A stretch of DNA of 64,000 bases, taken from the NCBI GenBank assembly GCA_001695595.3, contig MBPM02000006.1:1302001-1366000 (forward strand), written 5' to 3'. This DNA comes from Plasmopara viticola (lineage: Eukaryota; Oomycota; Peronosporomycetes; Peronosporales; Peronosporaceae). Made by a program: the position numbers and the translations under genes. The notes beneath the pieces were generated by a model. It saw only the letters and a program-made list of their open reading frames with translations. It had not been told where the DNA came from and did not search any database. Shown here one piece after another: positions 23,444 to 34,648 of this stretch (its first letter is position 1; each line of letters starts with the position of its first letter).

Positions 23444-26400
23444 TATAGCTTTGTGATTGAACAGCTAATTGCTTTTGCTGAATGTATGCTAGACTAGTAA
23501 AGAAATGCTTTCACAGCAAGCTTTTCAGCGATAAACAATTGGCTTCACCCTGCCGAAGTAGTAGCATTTGTAGACATTGTGCATAAAAAGCTTATAGTGG
23601 CAATATCATGGACATGTGAAAGCTGAGGCATCACTGCACCGAATCTGCGCACAAAAATATGACTTTTGTACGCTGGCTGATACGTTTTCTGCAGCCGCAT
23701 TAATCAACCTCCTTATCTCAAACTGAGATATTCACGATAGGGGTCCTTTAATTCAATGCTTAATGACTTAGAGTAATCAATAAGGGTGGTGATATACTCG
23801 TTGTACGCTGTACAAGAACAACTTCTTACTGACCGCTCGGGTCACCAAAGTATTTTTATAATAGTCTATATTTACATCTTCGGAAGTCAAATCAAACAAT
23901 ACAACGAGTTTTCTTCTGCTTGATAGCATGCGTAAAGCATAAGCTCTTGATCTCTGCCAAAAAATTTCCATGCCACGCCAAAAGCTAGTATTTGTGCAAC
24001 GTAAAGTGGTAGAGAAAGGCATCCTGAAAAAAAGCCAATAAAAATGGTATGAATTCTGTTGCACAACAGGTATCCTTCGGTAAATTCATCAATTTGAACC
24101 TGAAGGACGTTACAAAAAAATATAGTTTTTGCCTTGACCGCCGAGTTTAACGTGATGAATAAATATCAAAATACGCTTGGGATGAAAACACAGTCTTCAC
24201 TTAATTGGTATTTAAACTGCAATCTAATACATAAGTCTATCCTTTTAGAAAGATAAATAGTAGTCGAAAAGTCGCCGAAAGATCCCATGACTTCCTTCAT
24301 GCTTCTTCTGTACAAAGTGCTACGTGATTCGGTCACACCATGCAGCACTTGTGATCAGTTTTAAGCCCACGCTATTTGGTTGACTACCGATGCTTTGCAA
24401 AGTTGCCTACTAAATTTCTGTATCTATCCGAGAAACATAGCACTAAAAAGCCTTCTATGAATCGAAGACGACGGCTGCATTCACAGCTCTTTACTATCAA
24501 GTAGCTGAGCGCGACAAATCGATTGAACCATACAAGTAAAGTCGTAAATGTGAGCTTTAGCTAGTAAAACAAAGTTTTTACCTTTGATATCCGAGATACT
24601 TTATTGCAGACAAAAAGAATACGATGGCAACTAGGGCGACAGATAACCAAATGCGTTCTAAGGTTGCACTCTCCTCCCCGGGTGACACAGCCAAAATCTG
24701 ATCTCTTACCAGCCGAACATTATTACCAAAGTTTTTGGCGCTTTTAAGGACACTCAAAGCTCCTTGTGGAGTGGCGTCGTGATTGCGCTATAGTAAACTT
24801 GTGGATGTTGTTTAAACCTTGGCACAATTTCTGGAGGCCTTACGGTATCAAGAATCAGAAATGAAAGACGCTGTGCACGCAAGGCGTAGCCGTTGAGCCT
24901 CCCAGTAGAGTTTGGGAGCGATTCTGAGCCCGAGCTCGAGATTCTCGATTCCAGCTCTTGGCTTGGTAGAATGCCGAAGCCGAGACAACTCAGAAGTTAG
25001 CTCTACCTGTGAGAAAAGTACGCTATGAGCTTACGGACAATAAAAAATACTACTTGAGCTGTATGCCTCTTCTCGATCCCAGAATAGGATCTTAAATCGA
25101 ACCGTGGTGGTGGTAGTGCTGGGATGTATCTCCAACCGATCGCGGGCCAACCTTGTCTATCAGGCTTGATACTATACCAAGTAAAATCTTTTGTTGAGAT
25201 CTGATGTCGTACAAAGTGTTCGCTTTAGCCGCTACAAGGTCACACCATCCTAATAGCTTCTTTCAGACTAAAATGCATTTACAGATTCGTAGCTTTCATG
25301 AATCTTTTATGCTGTATAAGACTAATACAGCTCGCTATAATGGTTGGTAGTAAGAAACAAAAAGGGCCTACTCGTTTTTTAAGGTCTTTTGATTCTCAAG
25401 TTCGTTGGCGTGCGTGTGCACATGTGTGCGAAAGAGTCATAACCGCTAGCTCTCTGCTTTAAAAACTGGACCCAGTTAAAGAATATTGCGTGGTATCGTC
25501 TTGAGCCACATTACCTCCCTTTTCGTCTCCAACATCGGTGATCTATCAAAGGATCGGGTTACCACCCTAGGGAACCTTGCGTTTTACTATCTCTGTGAGC
25601 AAGACTTTTCGCACAGCCGGTGAGGCGAACTATAAGTCGAGTGCAATCAGTGTCTTTATTATAGGCTAAGAAGTTAGCAAGGTTTTCGTTAATATGTATT
25701 CTATTTCGCGGACCTAACGTATTTGTCATATTTGTCGCTTGGCGGAGGAATGTTGCATATTTGTCAGGCGAGGTAGAGATTATTTTCTGCTTCGGTCAAA
25801 TCAAAAAGTCTTATTTGCTTGAACGACCATTTGGCAGAAAAGGTATTGAAGGATCAGCCTCCACGCTACAGGAACAGCTTTTAATGCCAATGATGTTTTT
25901 GTAGAAGATGCGGACATATGCTGTAGTTTTTGTGGACGCCTCCGTAACTTTCTTCGGTGTTGGCTTGATCATTATTAATTGACCCGGACAACTAATTTTA
26001 GTCATTTTAATCATCAAATAATCTCTTTAATAATAAATAAAGACTACGCTTCACCAAAATTTATACTGGAACGCGATGGATAAAATTAACTCCTTTCCTA
26101 TCGAATGTTAACCTGCTCTTGCTGGAAGCCGCAAACATTGTGTGGCAAGAGCTTAAAGGTGCTCGGGCACGACAAGTCCTCTATCGAGAGCTGTACTTTT
26201 GTGCAATTTGAGGCATAGAAGAATGAAAAATAAACTGTTTTTTATATTAAATGGAAAAAGTACTCCTCCAAAATGAAAAAGCAAAGAATATACCTAACAA
26301 TGAATATGTCGGCAACAATGGCAAAAATACATGTAAAATAAAAATAGATAATTTATACCTCTAGATAGTAATTTCATCGCATACAATCTTTGGGGGGCGT

Positions 26401-26959
26401 TGAAGAAATATATAAGACGCAATGCAAACAGAGAGATGGCGCGGGTTCAAATCCAGCTGTTACAAATATGAGAGTCGATAATTAGGCTGGACAGATAGTG
26501 TGTATATCGCTCAAAGTCTTGGCGTATACCGGTGCTACTGACCCACAATAAAGCCAGTAAGTCCACCTTAACACAGCTCGGATGGGAGTCTCATGGCATT
26601 CCCGTCTTCGGACGGAACGGATAAAAGACTATGGCAGTTTGGCGAATGAGGTTGAGCTAGAAAATAAGTCATCGAAGTAGGTACGGTGCTTTGGAGTAAA
26701 TGAAAGAATTCGAGGCATAGAAAACTTTTTAGTTGGCACGGACGTTACCATTACTACACCAGCCATTAAAATGACGACGAGAAAGAGACATGGTAGGAGA
26801 AACGCGGGTGATAAGCGAAGAGTCCGACGTAAGTACATCGAATGATAATGTTTTTTTACGAGAGTCGAGAGGATGCAAATCGTGCGGTTGCTGAGTACAA
26901 TCGGTGTGTTTGCCGTGGATAAGTGCTAACTCAAAGCGACTTCTGTTGATACAATTCTA
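23444..26959. other. Region without a confident gene
   Basis: The only notable frames are 95 codons at 23777-24064 (minus) and a 69-codon minus-strand frame at 26629-26838 that opens with a clear hydrophobic segment (FLLPCLFLVVILMAGVVMV), as in a signal anchor. A GGTTCAAATCC motif at 26444-26454 fits a pol III B box, but no A box is convincing. The rest appears non-coding. Confidence 0.35.
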
Positions 26960-28310
26960 TTTTTTCGAATGCATCATGTTCATTTATGGTTCGATGAAGA
27001 GCTTCGGACCTTTGACACGATTTGTCGCGCACACATGCGATGAATCATCGGTTGATCCTCGCTCGCGGGATGCTCGACGTGCGCTTATGGCAAAGCAGCT
27101 GGCGCAAAATGATGCCGTGCAAAAATTCGTGCATACACATTGCTGAAACCCGACGCCGGTAGTCATTCGCGATCATATAGAAGGCATGGGAATAATTGTG
27201 ACGTACGACAACCGTGTGAAAGGCTTATGGAAGAGTTCTATGGTGATAATTTAAATCAAGTGTCGTACTGCGAAGCACTTGAGAAATGCGGACATGCGGT
27301 ATCTATTGAGTTTGATGAATACTGTTCCTGCGGCATCATTCGGTTATGTGCAAGAATTTTATGCGTTTGCTCCATATCCATTGCGCGGTATGGCACTGGA
27401 TGGCACTTTTTTCAAGAACAAAGCTAAAGGTTGTCTGTTGATGACGTGTTTCAAGAATGAGAACAATGAGATTCAGATTGTTGCAAACACATTCGTCAGC
27501 AGTGTGACGAATGCAGAATAGGCGTGGTTTATCAAGTTCCTGTTTCAGCATTTACCTGTAATTCGAGCCTTCGTAATATCTAATCGTGACAAGGGATTAG
27601 TGCCAGCCATGAAAGGAATGGCAAAGTGTTACCACATTTCTTTTGCTTTCATCTCCTTATGGCAAGTTTTAATCTGAGGTTTGAAAAGTTGAAAAGACAT
27701 ACATGGGGCTTAGCACGTGCTCTGATCAGGCAACTGTACGAAGCTAAAAAAGAAGATTTGATGAAGCTAAAGTACAAGGCAGTCAAATAAGTGGCTGACT
27801 TTGGCTATGAGTAGTGGTCCATTTCCCATAGTCCAAGCTCACGATACGGAATGCTTACCTCCAGAAATGTCAAATCCATGAACACCGCGCTGAAAAACAC
27901 CCCTGAAATGCCGATCTTTGATTGTTTAATGGCAACTAAACGCTATGTCGGTACGAAGTTGCTCGAATTTGCTGAACAGACTAACCAATGGGGTGTGGTT
28001 ACGTCTCATGCAACCAGTTGCATTTTATGTACGAGGAAACAATTCAAGTATGTCCAAGTTCAACTTTATCGTTCGTTGTGTCGATTCAAATTGAAACAAA
28101 CCAGACAATGGAGCATGTTGTGATCAGAAGTACAGGTGGTACCTGCACATGCGGTTATGTGAAAAATATGAATGCTTCATGTCGACGGCTCAGAGCAGCA
28201 CTCAATTTTCGAATCAGCTGTAATGTGCAGAAATGGTTTTTGGGGATATGTGGTGTACCGAAACGTATCTATTTGCCTATAATGAAGCACTCGAAGTAAA
28301 GCCATTTGTG
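26960..28310 (+). pseudogene. MULE (Mutator-like) transposase pseudogene
   Basis: Plus-strand pieces of a Mutator-like DDE transposase in at least three frames. About 26990-27143 is an N-terminal region. 27380-27520 contains LDGTFFKNKAKGCLL, carrying the first Asp of the catalytic triad. After an in-frame TAG (W to stop) at 27519-27521, the frame continues with FVISNRDKG, carrying the second Asp. 27700-27790 is a helical segment. Near 28135-28190, TCTCGYVKNMNASCRR is a degraded SWIM-type zinc finger (CxC...C with the final His lost). This domain order is typical of oomycete MULE proteins. Terminal inverted repeats were not found. The gene is inactive. Confidence 0.75.
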
Positions 28311-29145
28311 ACAAGAAGTGAACAGGTAAGGAGTGAGCATGTTTCCACCCAAAAATAAGCGAATTGAATCACAGCACGCAACATTAAAAGTTGACGCGCC
28401 AAAAAGTGTTAATTGATGCGGCATCTGTGGTCAAGTGGGACACAACAAGCGTCTAAGCACTAGTAATGCGCAGCATATAAGTACATGTTCTTTTTGTGAG
28501 TTAGGTATATACATTTTTATTTTCAATACTTTTAACTTCGTAGGGAGGATTTTTTCAATTTATTGGTAATTTTGTGATTCACTGTTCCATTTAAAGATTT
28601 TCTTTTCCATTAAATTTGAAAAAAGGAATATTTTTCTTCATTCTCCCTAAAGTATTGTTCCAAACTATGTGCACTGAGGATTATTATCTTCAAAGATCTA
28701 TGTAGGAAACCATGAATTGCTTAAAAATTTTTACTTCTTTAAAAAAGACACATTCTTCTGGGTATGTGATTGGCTGTTGACACACACAAAAAGTCGAAAA
28801 GTCGGAAAAGTAGCGCGGATCGGGCAGAAGACGAAGTAAAAATTGAGACGAAGGAGAAGCCGAAGCCAAGTTTGTCGTCGGCGACTACGACTTAGAAAAC
28901 GACAATTTTGTGCCGGTGCTGCAGACTGCAGACTTCAGACTACAGACTACAGACTACAGACTGCAGAGAACGCACAGCCTATCCACTGACAGTTGTGCAG
29001 CAAGAAGTTTTCGTGGAGAGCTTCGGCTAGGCGAGAAATTTTTATTTACAAGTGAAATTGCGTAACAGATTAAGGGAGTTTGTAAAGTATGTTTACAATC
29101 GATTAAGAGTAAATATCTAGACACTTGAACAACAACTTGCGATCA
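28311..29145. other. AT-rich spacer with a short tandem repeat
   Basis: No gene. At about 28919-28968 a 7-bp unit (CAGACTA and variants) is repeated some six times, about 180 bp upstream of the PH-domain pseudogene. Confidence 0.6.
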
Positions 29146-29763
29146 ATGGGAAGCTCGTCGTCAATACGTATTGACCGAGAGTTAGTACGCAAGGGCTGGC
29201 TTTACAAGCAGGCGAATGGCATGAATAAGAGTCTGGTTGGCGAGGTTACGAATTACTCGAGAGTTTTTAGAAACAGATGGAAACGACAATGATTCGTACT
29301 AATTGAGAGATCAACGTAGCAAGAGAAGGGTAGTGCATTGCTGAAGTTCCAAAGAGACAGCAAATTTGCCAAGCTACGTGGAGAGATGCTTTTGCAGGAT
29401 GGCTTGCTTTTTGTTGGCTTTTTTGTATCCAATGAGACCAAGCGACCGATCTGTTCTGAGTCAGCTGATGAAGATCTTTTTTTTGCCTGCTCTTGACCAA
29501 ACGACGACGATGCGGGCGCCTGGGCCTGTTTACTGCAGAGTTTGCCAAGCGTGGAAAATAATACTCTTTCGCCTTCTGAAGTCTTACTCAGCTCGCTATC
29601 CAGTACCAAGCACTTACAATATGTGGGTGGTCCAAACGGTGCTCGCATTTTCACTAGCACAATCAATGCACGGAGCATTCGCATCGTCGCAGGCTTGCGT
29701 CGTGACTTTACACAAACAACTCGCCGCAGGCGATGGAATATAAATGCTTTACCGTATATATGA
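29146..29763 (+). pseudogene. PH-domain protein gene with three nonsense codons
   Basis: From ATG 29146 one frame runs 205 codons to TGA at 29761-29763 without a frameshift. It contains three internal stops: TGA where the PH fold expects Trp (RNRWKRQ*FVLIE, near 29290), TAG near 29320 and TGA near 29495. Residues ~16-145 fit a pleckstrin-homology domain: KGWLYKQ at strand 1, RNRWKRQ-FVL at strands 2-3, LLKFQ at strand 4, and a late Trp in DDDAGAWACLL in the C-terminal helix. Such domains bind phosphoinositides or proteins at membranes. The frame after the stops is still conserved, so loss looks recent, or the copy is translated with readthrough. An antisense frame of 172 codons is a shadow. 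Confidence 0.72.
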
Positions 29764-30130
29764 TGGCGCAATGTATATGAATATTAACAGGTTGAAAATT
29801 AAAATCTTATAAAGATTTTCCTGTTTGCTTCAGCCAAACAACGTCTATAAATAATTAGAGAGGGGTTTTGAGGGGTGCTTTAAAAAGCGATAAAAACCGT
29901 GGGGGAGTTCTCTAAAAGATGTATTAGAGATTAGTTAAATGCTTATTTTAAAGCTTGGTGGAAGAGCCCAAAATTGGGCATGATGAGGCGACGTATTTAC
30001 CTCAAATTAAATGAAGCGGAGCCGACGCAAATCTTTGTGCCACCCAGCTAAGCAGAATTGAGACGAAATATAGTCAAAACTTTAATCGATCTCATACACT
30101 CCTGCACGCCTCCTCTATGCGGGTGATGAT

Positions 30131-30440
30131 CGGACCCTGTGGCTCGAGCGGTTAGTCATTCGATCCAAAGTTACCTGGTTCAATGCCCGGAGGATTCGAA
30201 TCAATGCCGCCGGAGATAGGTCACTTAAGGTGGACGAGCCATCACACTCGAGTGTGTGACTGACTACCAACTCGCGTCCGATTGTGTAATAAAAGGGTTG
30301 GGTATGGGATGCCCCAATGATCGAAAAATCCCCATGGTGTAATGAGGGGTACGGAACCCGGTCCCAATATGGGTCGGATTGCTACCAGCATTCTGCGAGA
30401 GAAACAGCTCAATCCTAGTGCGTGAGTTCCGGTAGCTTAA
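30131..30440 (+). mobile_element. tRNA-like SINE head (candidate)
   Basis: A TGGCTCGAGCGG block (30140-30151, pol III A-box-like, similar to tRNA Ser/Leu D-arms) is followed 37 bases on by GGTTCAATGCC (30177-30187, B-box-like) within a T-arm-like CCTGG-TTCAATG-CCCGG stem-loop. No acceptor stem can be folded, so it is not a functional tRNA. About 250 bp of non-tRNA sequence follows. The layout fits a tRNA-derived SINE. No target duplication was found and the 3' boundary is a guess. Confidence 0.45.
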
Positions 30441-30466
30441 ATCTCTGTGCCAACTTGCGGTAGCAT

Positions 30467-31770
30467 ATGTACGAGAAATTTAATGAAAGTGGTCGGCTAG
30501 GAGATCATGACGCAATTCATTATATGTGCAAAAACAATTTTGTAGGAGTCTCTGTTGACTTATTTACAAATTTTGGCAGTTTCCTTTTGGTGCGTAAGCT
30601 TAAAAATTTCGGTTCTCTGTTATCTCGAACTGAAGTAGGCAAGATCTATCAGCGTCCACCTTTCGGTCAGAATATGGACTGCGGAGACGGTGACTTAGCA
30701 TGTCGTACTGCGTGCGCTGCCGATCGTTCAGGCTGCGCCATGCTGCATACACATACGGCCGATCGCTGGCGTTTGATAAGTCGCACTATAGTGAGAATTT
30801 TGCACCACGTTTAATTATATATGACGCAAATGAGTTGCTGGAGTCCTGGCGTTTAACATGGACGCGGTACTTTTCATCGCTTTAACACAACAACACCGGT
30901 CCTGGCCACAGGTGATTTCGCACGCGTGTACTTTTCGTGTACGTCGACTCACACGTGTACAAATGACGGGATTGTCATGACTCTTCGTGCCGAAATCCCT
31001 TTACAAGACCGGAGCTTTAAACCGGTATTTATGGGGTTGGGTGATTTGCTATCGAAGATCAAGTGATGAAGGCGGTAGTTTGCGCAGCTTGAAGAAGGAG
31101 GGACGACTTATGAAGCGATACACACTTACGGCAGGATATATGGCATCGCGTGACATTGTATCACGTGTCATGACGATGCAGATTAGTGTACGTTGTGGAG
31201 TTGGCAAGAACCAAAATCATAATTTTCTTCGTTTGGACGCGTATTGCTGACTTGACAAAGCCTGGCAAAACGAATCGTACGATGCCGAAAGATGGCGGGT
31301 AAAAGGCGATTTAAGATGTGGACAAGTTGCTTTGTAATGACGGAATTATTTCCAAAGCTGAGCTCTGATTGAGAATGCAAAAGACTATGAAAGTGAAGGC
31401 TGCCATATATCGCGCGCAAGAGTATTTGGTGATTAATAAAATAAATTGATCGATGAAGTGGTGCCGAAGCTAAACGACATCAAGGTCACTGACTTTAGCT
31501 TATCTGGAACATGGATCTCATACTCACAATTCTGTTGAGTACATTCCACGACGGCGACTCGGCTTGGAAGTCGACACAAAATGCCCTTTATTACTGCAGC
31601 AAACTCAAAAAGATAAGTCACAATATTGTACTCTTGAACGATCGTACATACAATTACTATCGTGTCACCTTACATCTCCGTAACGTTGTTTCCATTGCAT
31701 TACTAAACGCCTCTCTCTCTCAATATGTTCAAGCCATTTATCGTTGTCACAACGACGTCTAAGTTAAATG
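30467..31770 (+). pseudogene. Unrecognised decayed coding region
   Basis: Protein-like segments occur in successive plus frames: 115 codons at 30467-30814, 61 codons at 30700-30885, 87 codons at 30987-31250, a Lys-rich segment near 31320-31450, and IDEVVPKLNDIKVTDFSLSG just after it in another frame. The changes of frame and in-frame stops fit a broken gene of about 400 codons. I cannot name the family. Confidence 0.35.
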
Positions 31771-32904
31771 TTGAAAGGTTAATCGGTCGATGAACTCTAG
31801 AACTTTTAAAGGTCTTTTTAGTATGTTTTTTAGATAATTTCACAAGCGACAATGACCACTATTGCCTTGATTGCCAGAATAAATAGATTAAAAGGACTGA
31901 GGGTGAACCGGTGCCTTTACCATCGACGTTCTCTGCTAGTCTCACTGTTGACCTCCTTAAGCAATCGATAATCCGCAACTGCAGCGATCGTTTCAGCACA
32001 TTTACCTGTTGACATAGTGTTTCGCGTTCGATCCCTCTTCATGACATGGATATCCTGATTTTAGTGGCATAGCTCCTCAACTTGTAGATAGTGCGACGTA
32101 AAAATATAATGTATACGGGTTCTTCTTCGACCTTGGAGAACATTATCAACCGTCTCGGCTAAAATTTTAATGCGAAATATTTTTCGACCATCCAGGGATG
32201 GTATCCTTTTGAACCTGTAAGCCATTGAAATTGATGAGCTGAATAAATCTATTGGTACTTAAATGGTTCCATAAGCTCGCGTTTTACAGTCCGCACCTAG
32301 CGGAGCCGAACAAGGTCTCACATTGATGCGCCAGAGTAATCATTGATAACGAGCTTACAACCATCAACATTATTAAAACCTCTATACTTTGACTCCAAAT
32401 TGAGATCGTCACGCGTGGCCGGATACGTGTTGACTCGTTGACACGTGTTACTCGAAATTCCTTCCGTTGCATTTCCAGTGAATGTCTGTGGACCATGCAC
32501 TTGACTACCGACGGATTTCCCCAGCGTATTAAAATTGATGCCAACGATTGGAGCACATATTGTCACTAGGATCACAAAGACACAATAGGGACTCGTATTG
32601 TTTATCAGAAAAATAAGACGAAATTTGATCTGGCCGTTCAAGTGCAACATTAATCCTTGTTGAAAACTTCAGGCAGATGAAACTCAGCTCCTCGTTCTTG
32701 ATGCATATTAAAATTGAAACTTGGACTTGTGTTAAAGCGCTGATTCGTTAACTGCCGTTGTGCTCTTCACTGCACTCATCGTAATTTTAGACATACATCC
32801 GATATGTCCGTTGATGAAGTAACGCTTGTTCTAGAATTTTTATTTGCCAGATTTGGACCACGCATGGTAGAATGTACCAATTACATTTCGATTTCTATCG
32901 TTAT
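31771..32904. other. Spacer with one membrane-type open frame
   Basis: A minus-strand ATG frame of 110 codons (32318-32650) begins with a long hydrophobic segment (VFVILVTICAPIVGI) and continues with a Ser/Thr/Asn-rich stretch. It could be a membrane-anchored or secreted protein exon, but a second minus frame of 90 codons overlaps it. It is not called as a gene. Confidence 0.3.
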
Positions 32905-33270
32905 TGAAACACAGTCGCGGAGGAAGCTAATTATAGTCAACCATCGAACGAGGCTGAGGCGTGGACGAGGAGAAGTAGCAGAACGAGAAGGAGTGTTTGT
33001 TGCTTAAAGCAAATCGAGAAGTGATAGTCAATGAAGAGCTCTTATGACTAAAGGCTCTCTGCCATCTACTGCTCCCATCCTTAAAGCTACCATTCTTCTC
33101 CATTCCATATGGTATTTTAACATCCTAAATTACTTTTAGCAATAAAGTCAATTGGCTCTCAATGGTTATGAACATCTGGTCGGAAACTCTACAATCCTAT
33201 GGATCATGCTTATGCATATGTATTTTGGAAAATTTTTGTAAAGCCGTTACCGACACAACTGCTGGTGTTA
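32905..33270 (+). repeat. Dispersed repeat, copy 1 (LTR-like)
   Basis: This region matches 37549-37945 in reverse orientation over roughly 350 bp with gaps. Shared anchors include AGTCGCGGAGGAAGC, GAGAAGTGAT...AATGAAGAGCTCTT, AATAAAGTC..TTGG.TCTCAAT and a terminal CCGTTACCGACAC. It may be a solo LTR of a gypsy element. Confidence 0.55.
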
Positions 33271-34640
33271 ACGTCACAACTACCCATGTCCCGATTGGTA
33301 GAGCTCGTCGTAGCCGGCAACTGGCTAGTACCTTTATTCCTCAGCCCTGAAAGCAGAGCTTGTCCTAATTTGCAACACTCCAGATCAGTAATACATACTG
33401 TCCTTCTCAAAAGCTACAAGTTTCGCGAACGAGTTCCAAACGACTTACAAAATATTGTTGCCCTCTATGTGTTGCCGAGTTTAGTAGCTTAAACTTGCTA
33501 CCTTGGGCACCTTTTCTCTTCAATTCCGGAGTGTGTGACGATGCATCAGCCACGATGTTAGTTTTACGCTACAATTCCTTCAGCAAATAAATAAAATACG
33601 GCAAGCTCAACAAGCCGTCGAGCTATTCTGCAGTTTGTAGTCCTCTACGTCAGAATCATCTCGATACTTCTGTGATCTGTTTCGACCTTTAATGATCAAT
33701 CGAGAGGATTCACACGCCATACGTTTAGCGCATGCATGATCGCAGTAGCGCTTCTTCACGAACAGGGTAATTTAGCTCGACCGATAAAGGCAATAGGATG
33801 CTCTAGCTCTCTCTCCTTCCACGAAGAAAATCCCTTGATCGCAAGATATGAAAGGCTCATTCGTGTGCTAAATGATAAAATTATCAGCCGACCTCTTTCA
33901 CTTTTGGCGTGATTTAGATGCGTACGCCGGCGTAGCAGTAGTAGAGATGAAATTCCTCGCAAAATATGTGCATTTTAGACTCATCTGTAGTGTAATCTGA
34001 AAAATATTTGTTTTAGATCTCAGCTTGACGGCCACATTCTCAGTTTCACTAAATCACCGCAGCCAATCGGGAACCAGGGTGAGCGCGCAAATCCGAAAAT
34101 TGAGCGCTTCCCTACAATATGCTATCGCACTTTAAAAATAATTTGGATTGTATAAAAACACTCTCAAATCTCGCGCGTTCTATAAATAATACAACAAGAA
34201 TCTCTGTAATTTGGATGCCAAACTTAAAAAAGAGGTCTGTCGAGAGTAGGTGGGCAACGCTTCAGCAGCGACAACATCGTTTTTAAAAGTTGCTGAATCG
34301 TTGATAACATTTGGTGACGAAAAAAGAATGGCTACCTCGGACAATGTACTAGTATGGCATCAAAGTGATCTGCAGCACAGTGCAGTATCGTATAAAACGC
34401 ACTAAATTTTGTGACGCAGTTCTGCTGGAATACAGTACAAGTTTTGTGAAAGCAGTAATGCGATGTTTAACAATTAAGATAGAAGGAAAATAGCACAAAT
34501 AAAAAAAATCTGCTGTATTCCTCCAAATTCAGAAACATCCAGCACGTTAAGCTCAAATAAAACAAGTTTTAGGGCTGACGCTTTGAATCTTTTCTACGGT
34601 CTACGCCAAATTTGATCTTTCCAACATTAAAGGGTTTAAA
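33271..34640. other. Intergenic, nothing recognised
   Basis: Only short frames. A 97-codon plus frame (33199-33492) starts inside the dispersed repeat and has no recognisable motif. Confidence 0.45.
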
Positions 34641-34648
34641 TTGGGTCA

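Noticed and set aside
26444..26454. GGTTCAAATCC, a good tRNA B-box/T-loop motif
   Set aside because: No A box at a suitable distance, T-stem has a mismatch, and no acceptor stem folds; not a tRNA and too weak to call a SINE.
28919..28968. Direct-repeat cluster considered as a CRISPR array
   Set aside because: Units are 7 bp and adjacent with no spacers; it is a short tandem repeat.
29253..29771. 172-codon antisense frame over the PH region
   Set aside because: It is the shadow of the PH-domain frame, which has recognisable motifs on the plus strand.
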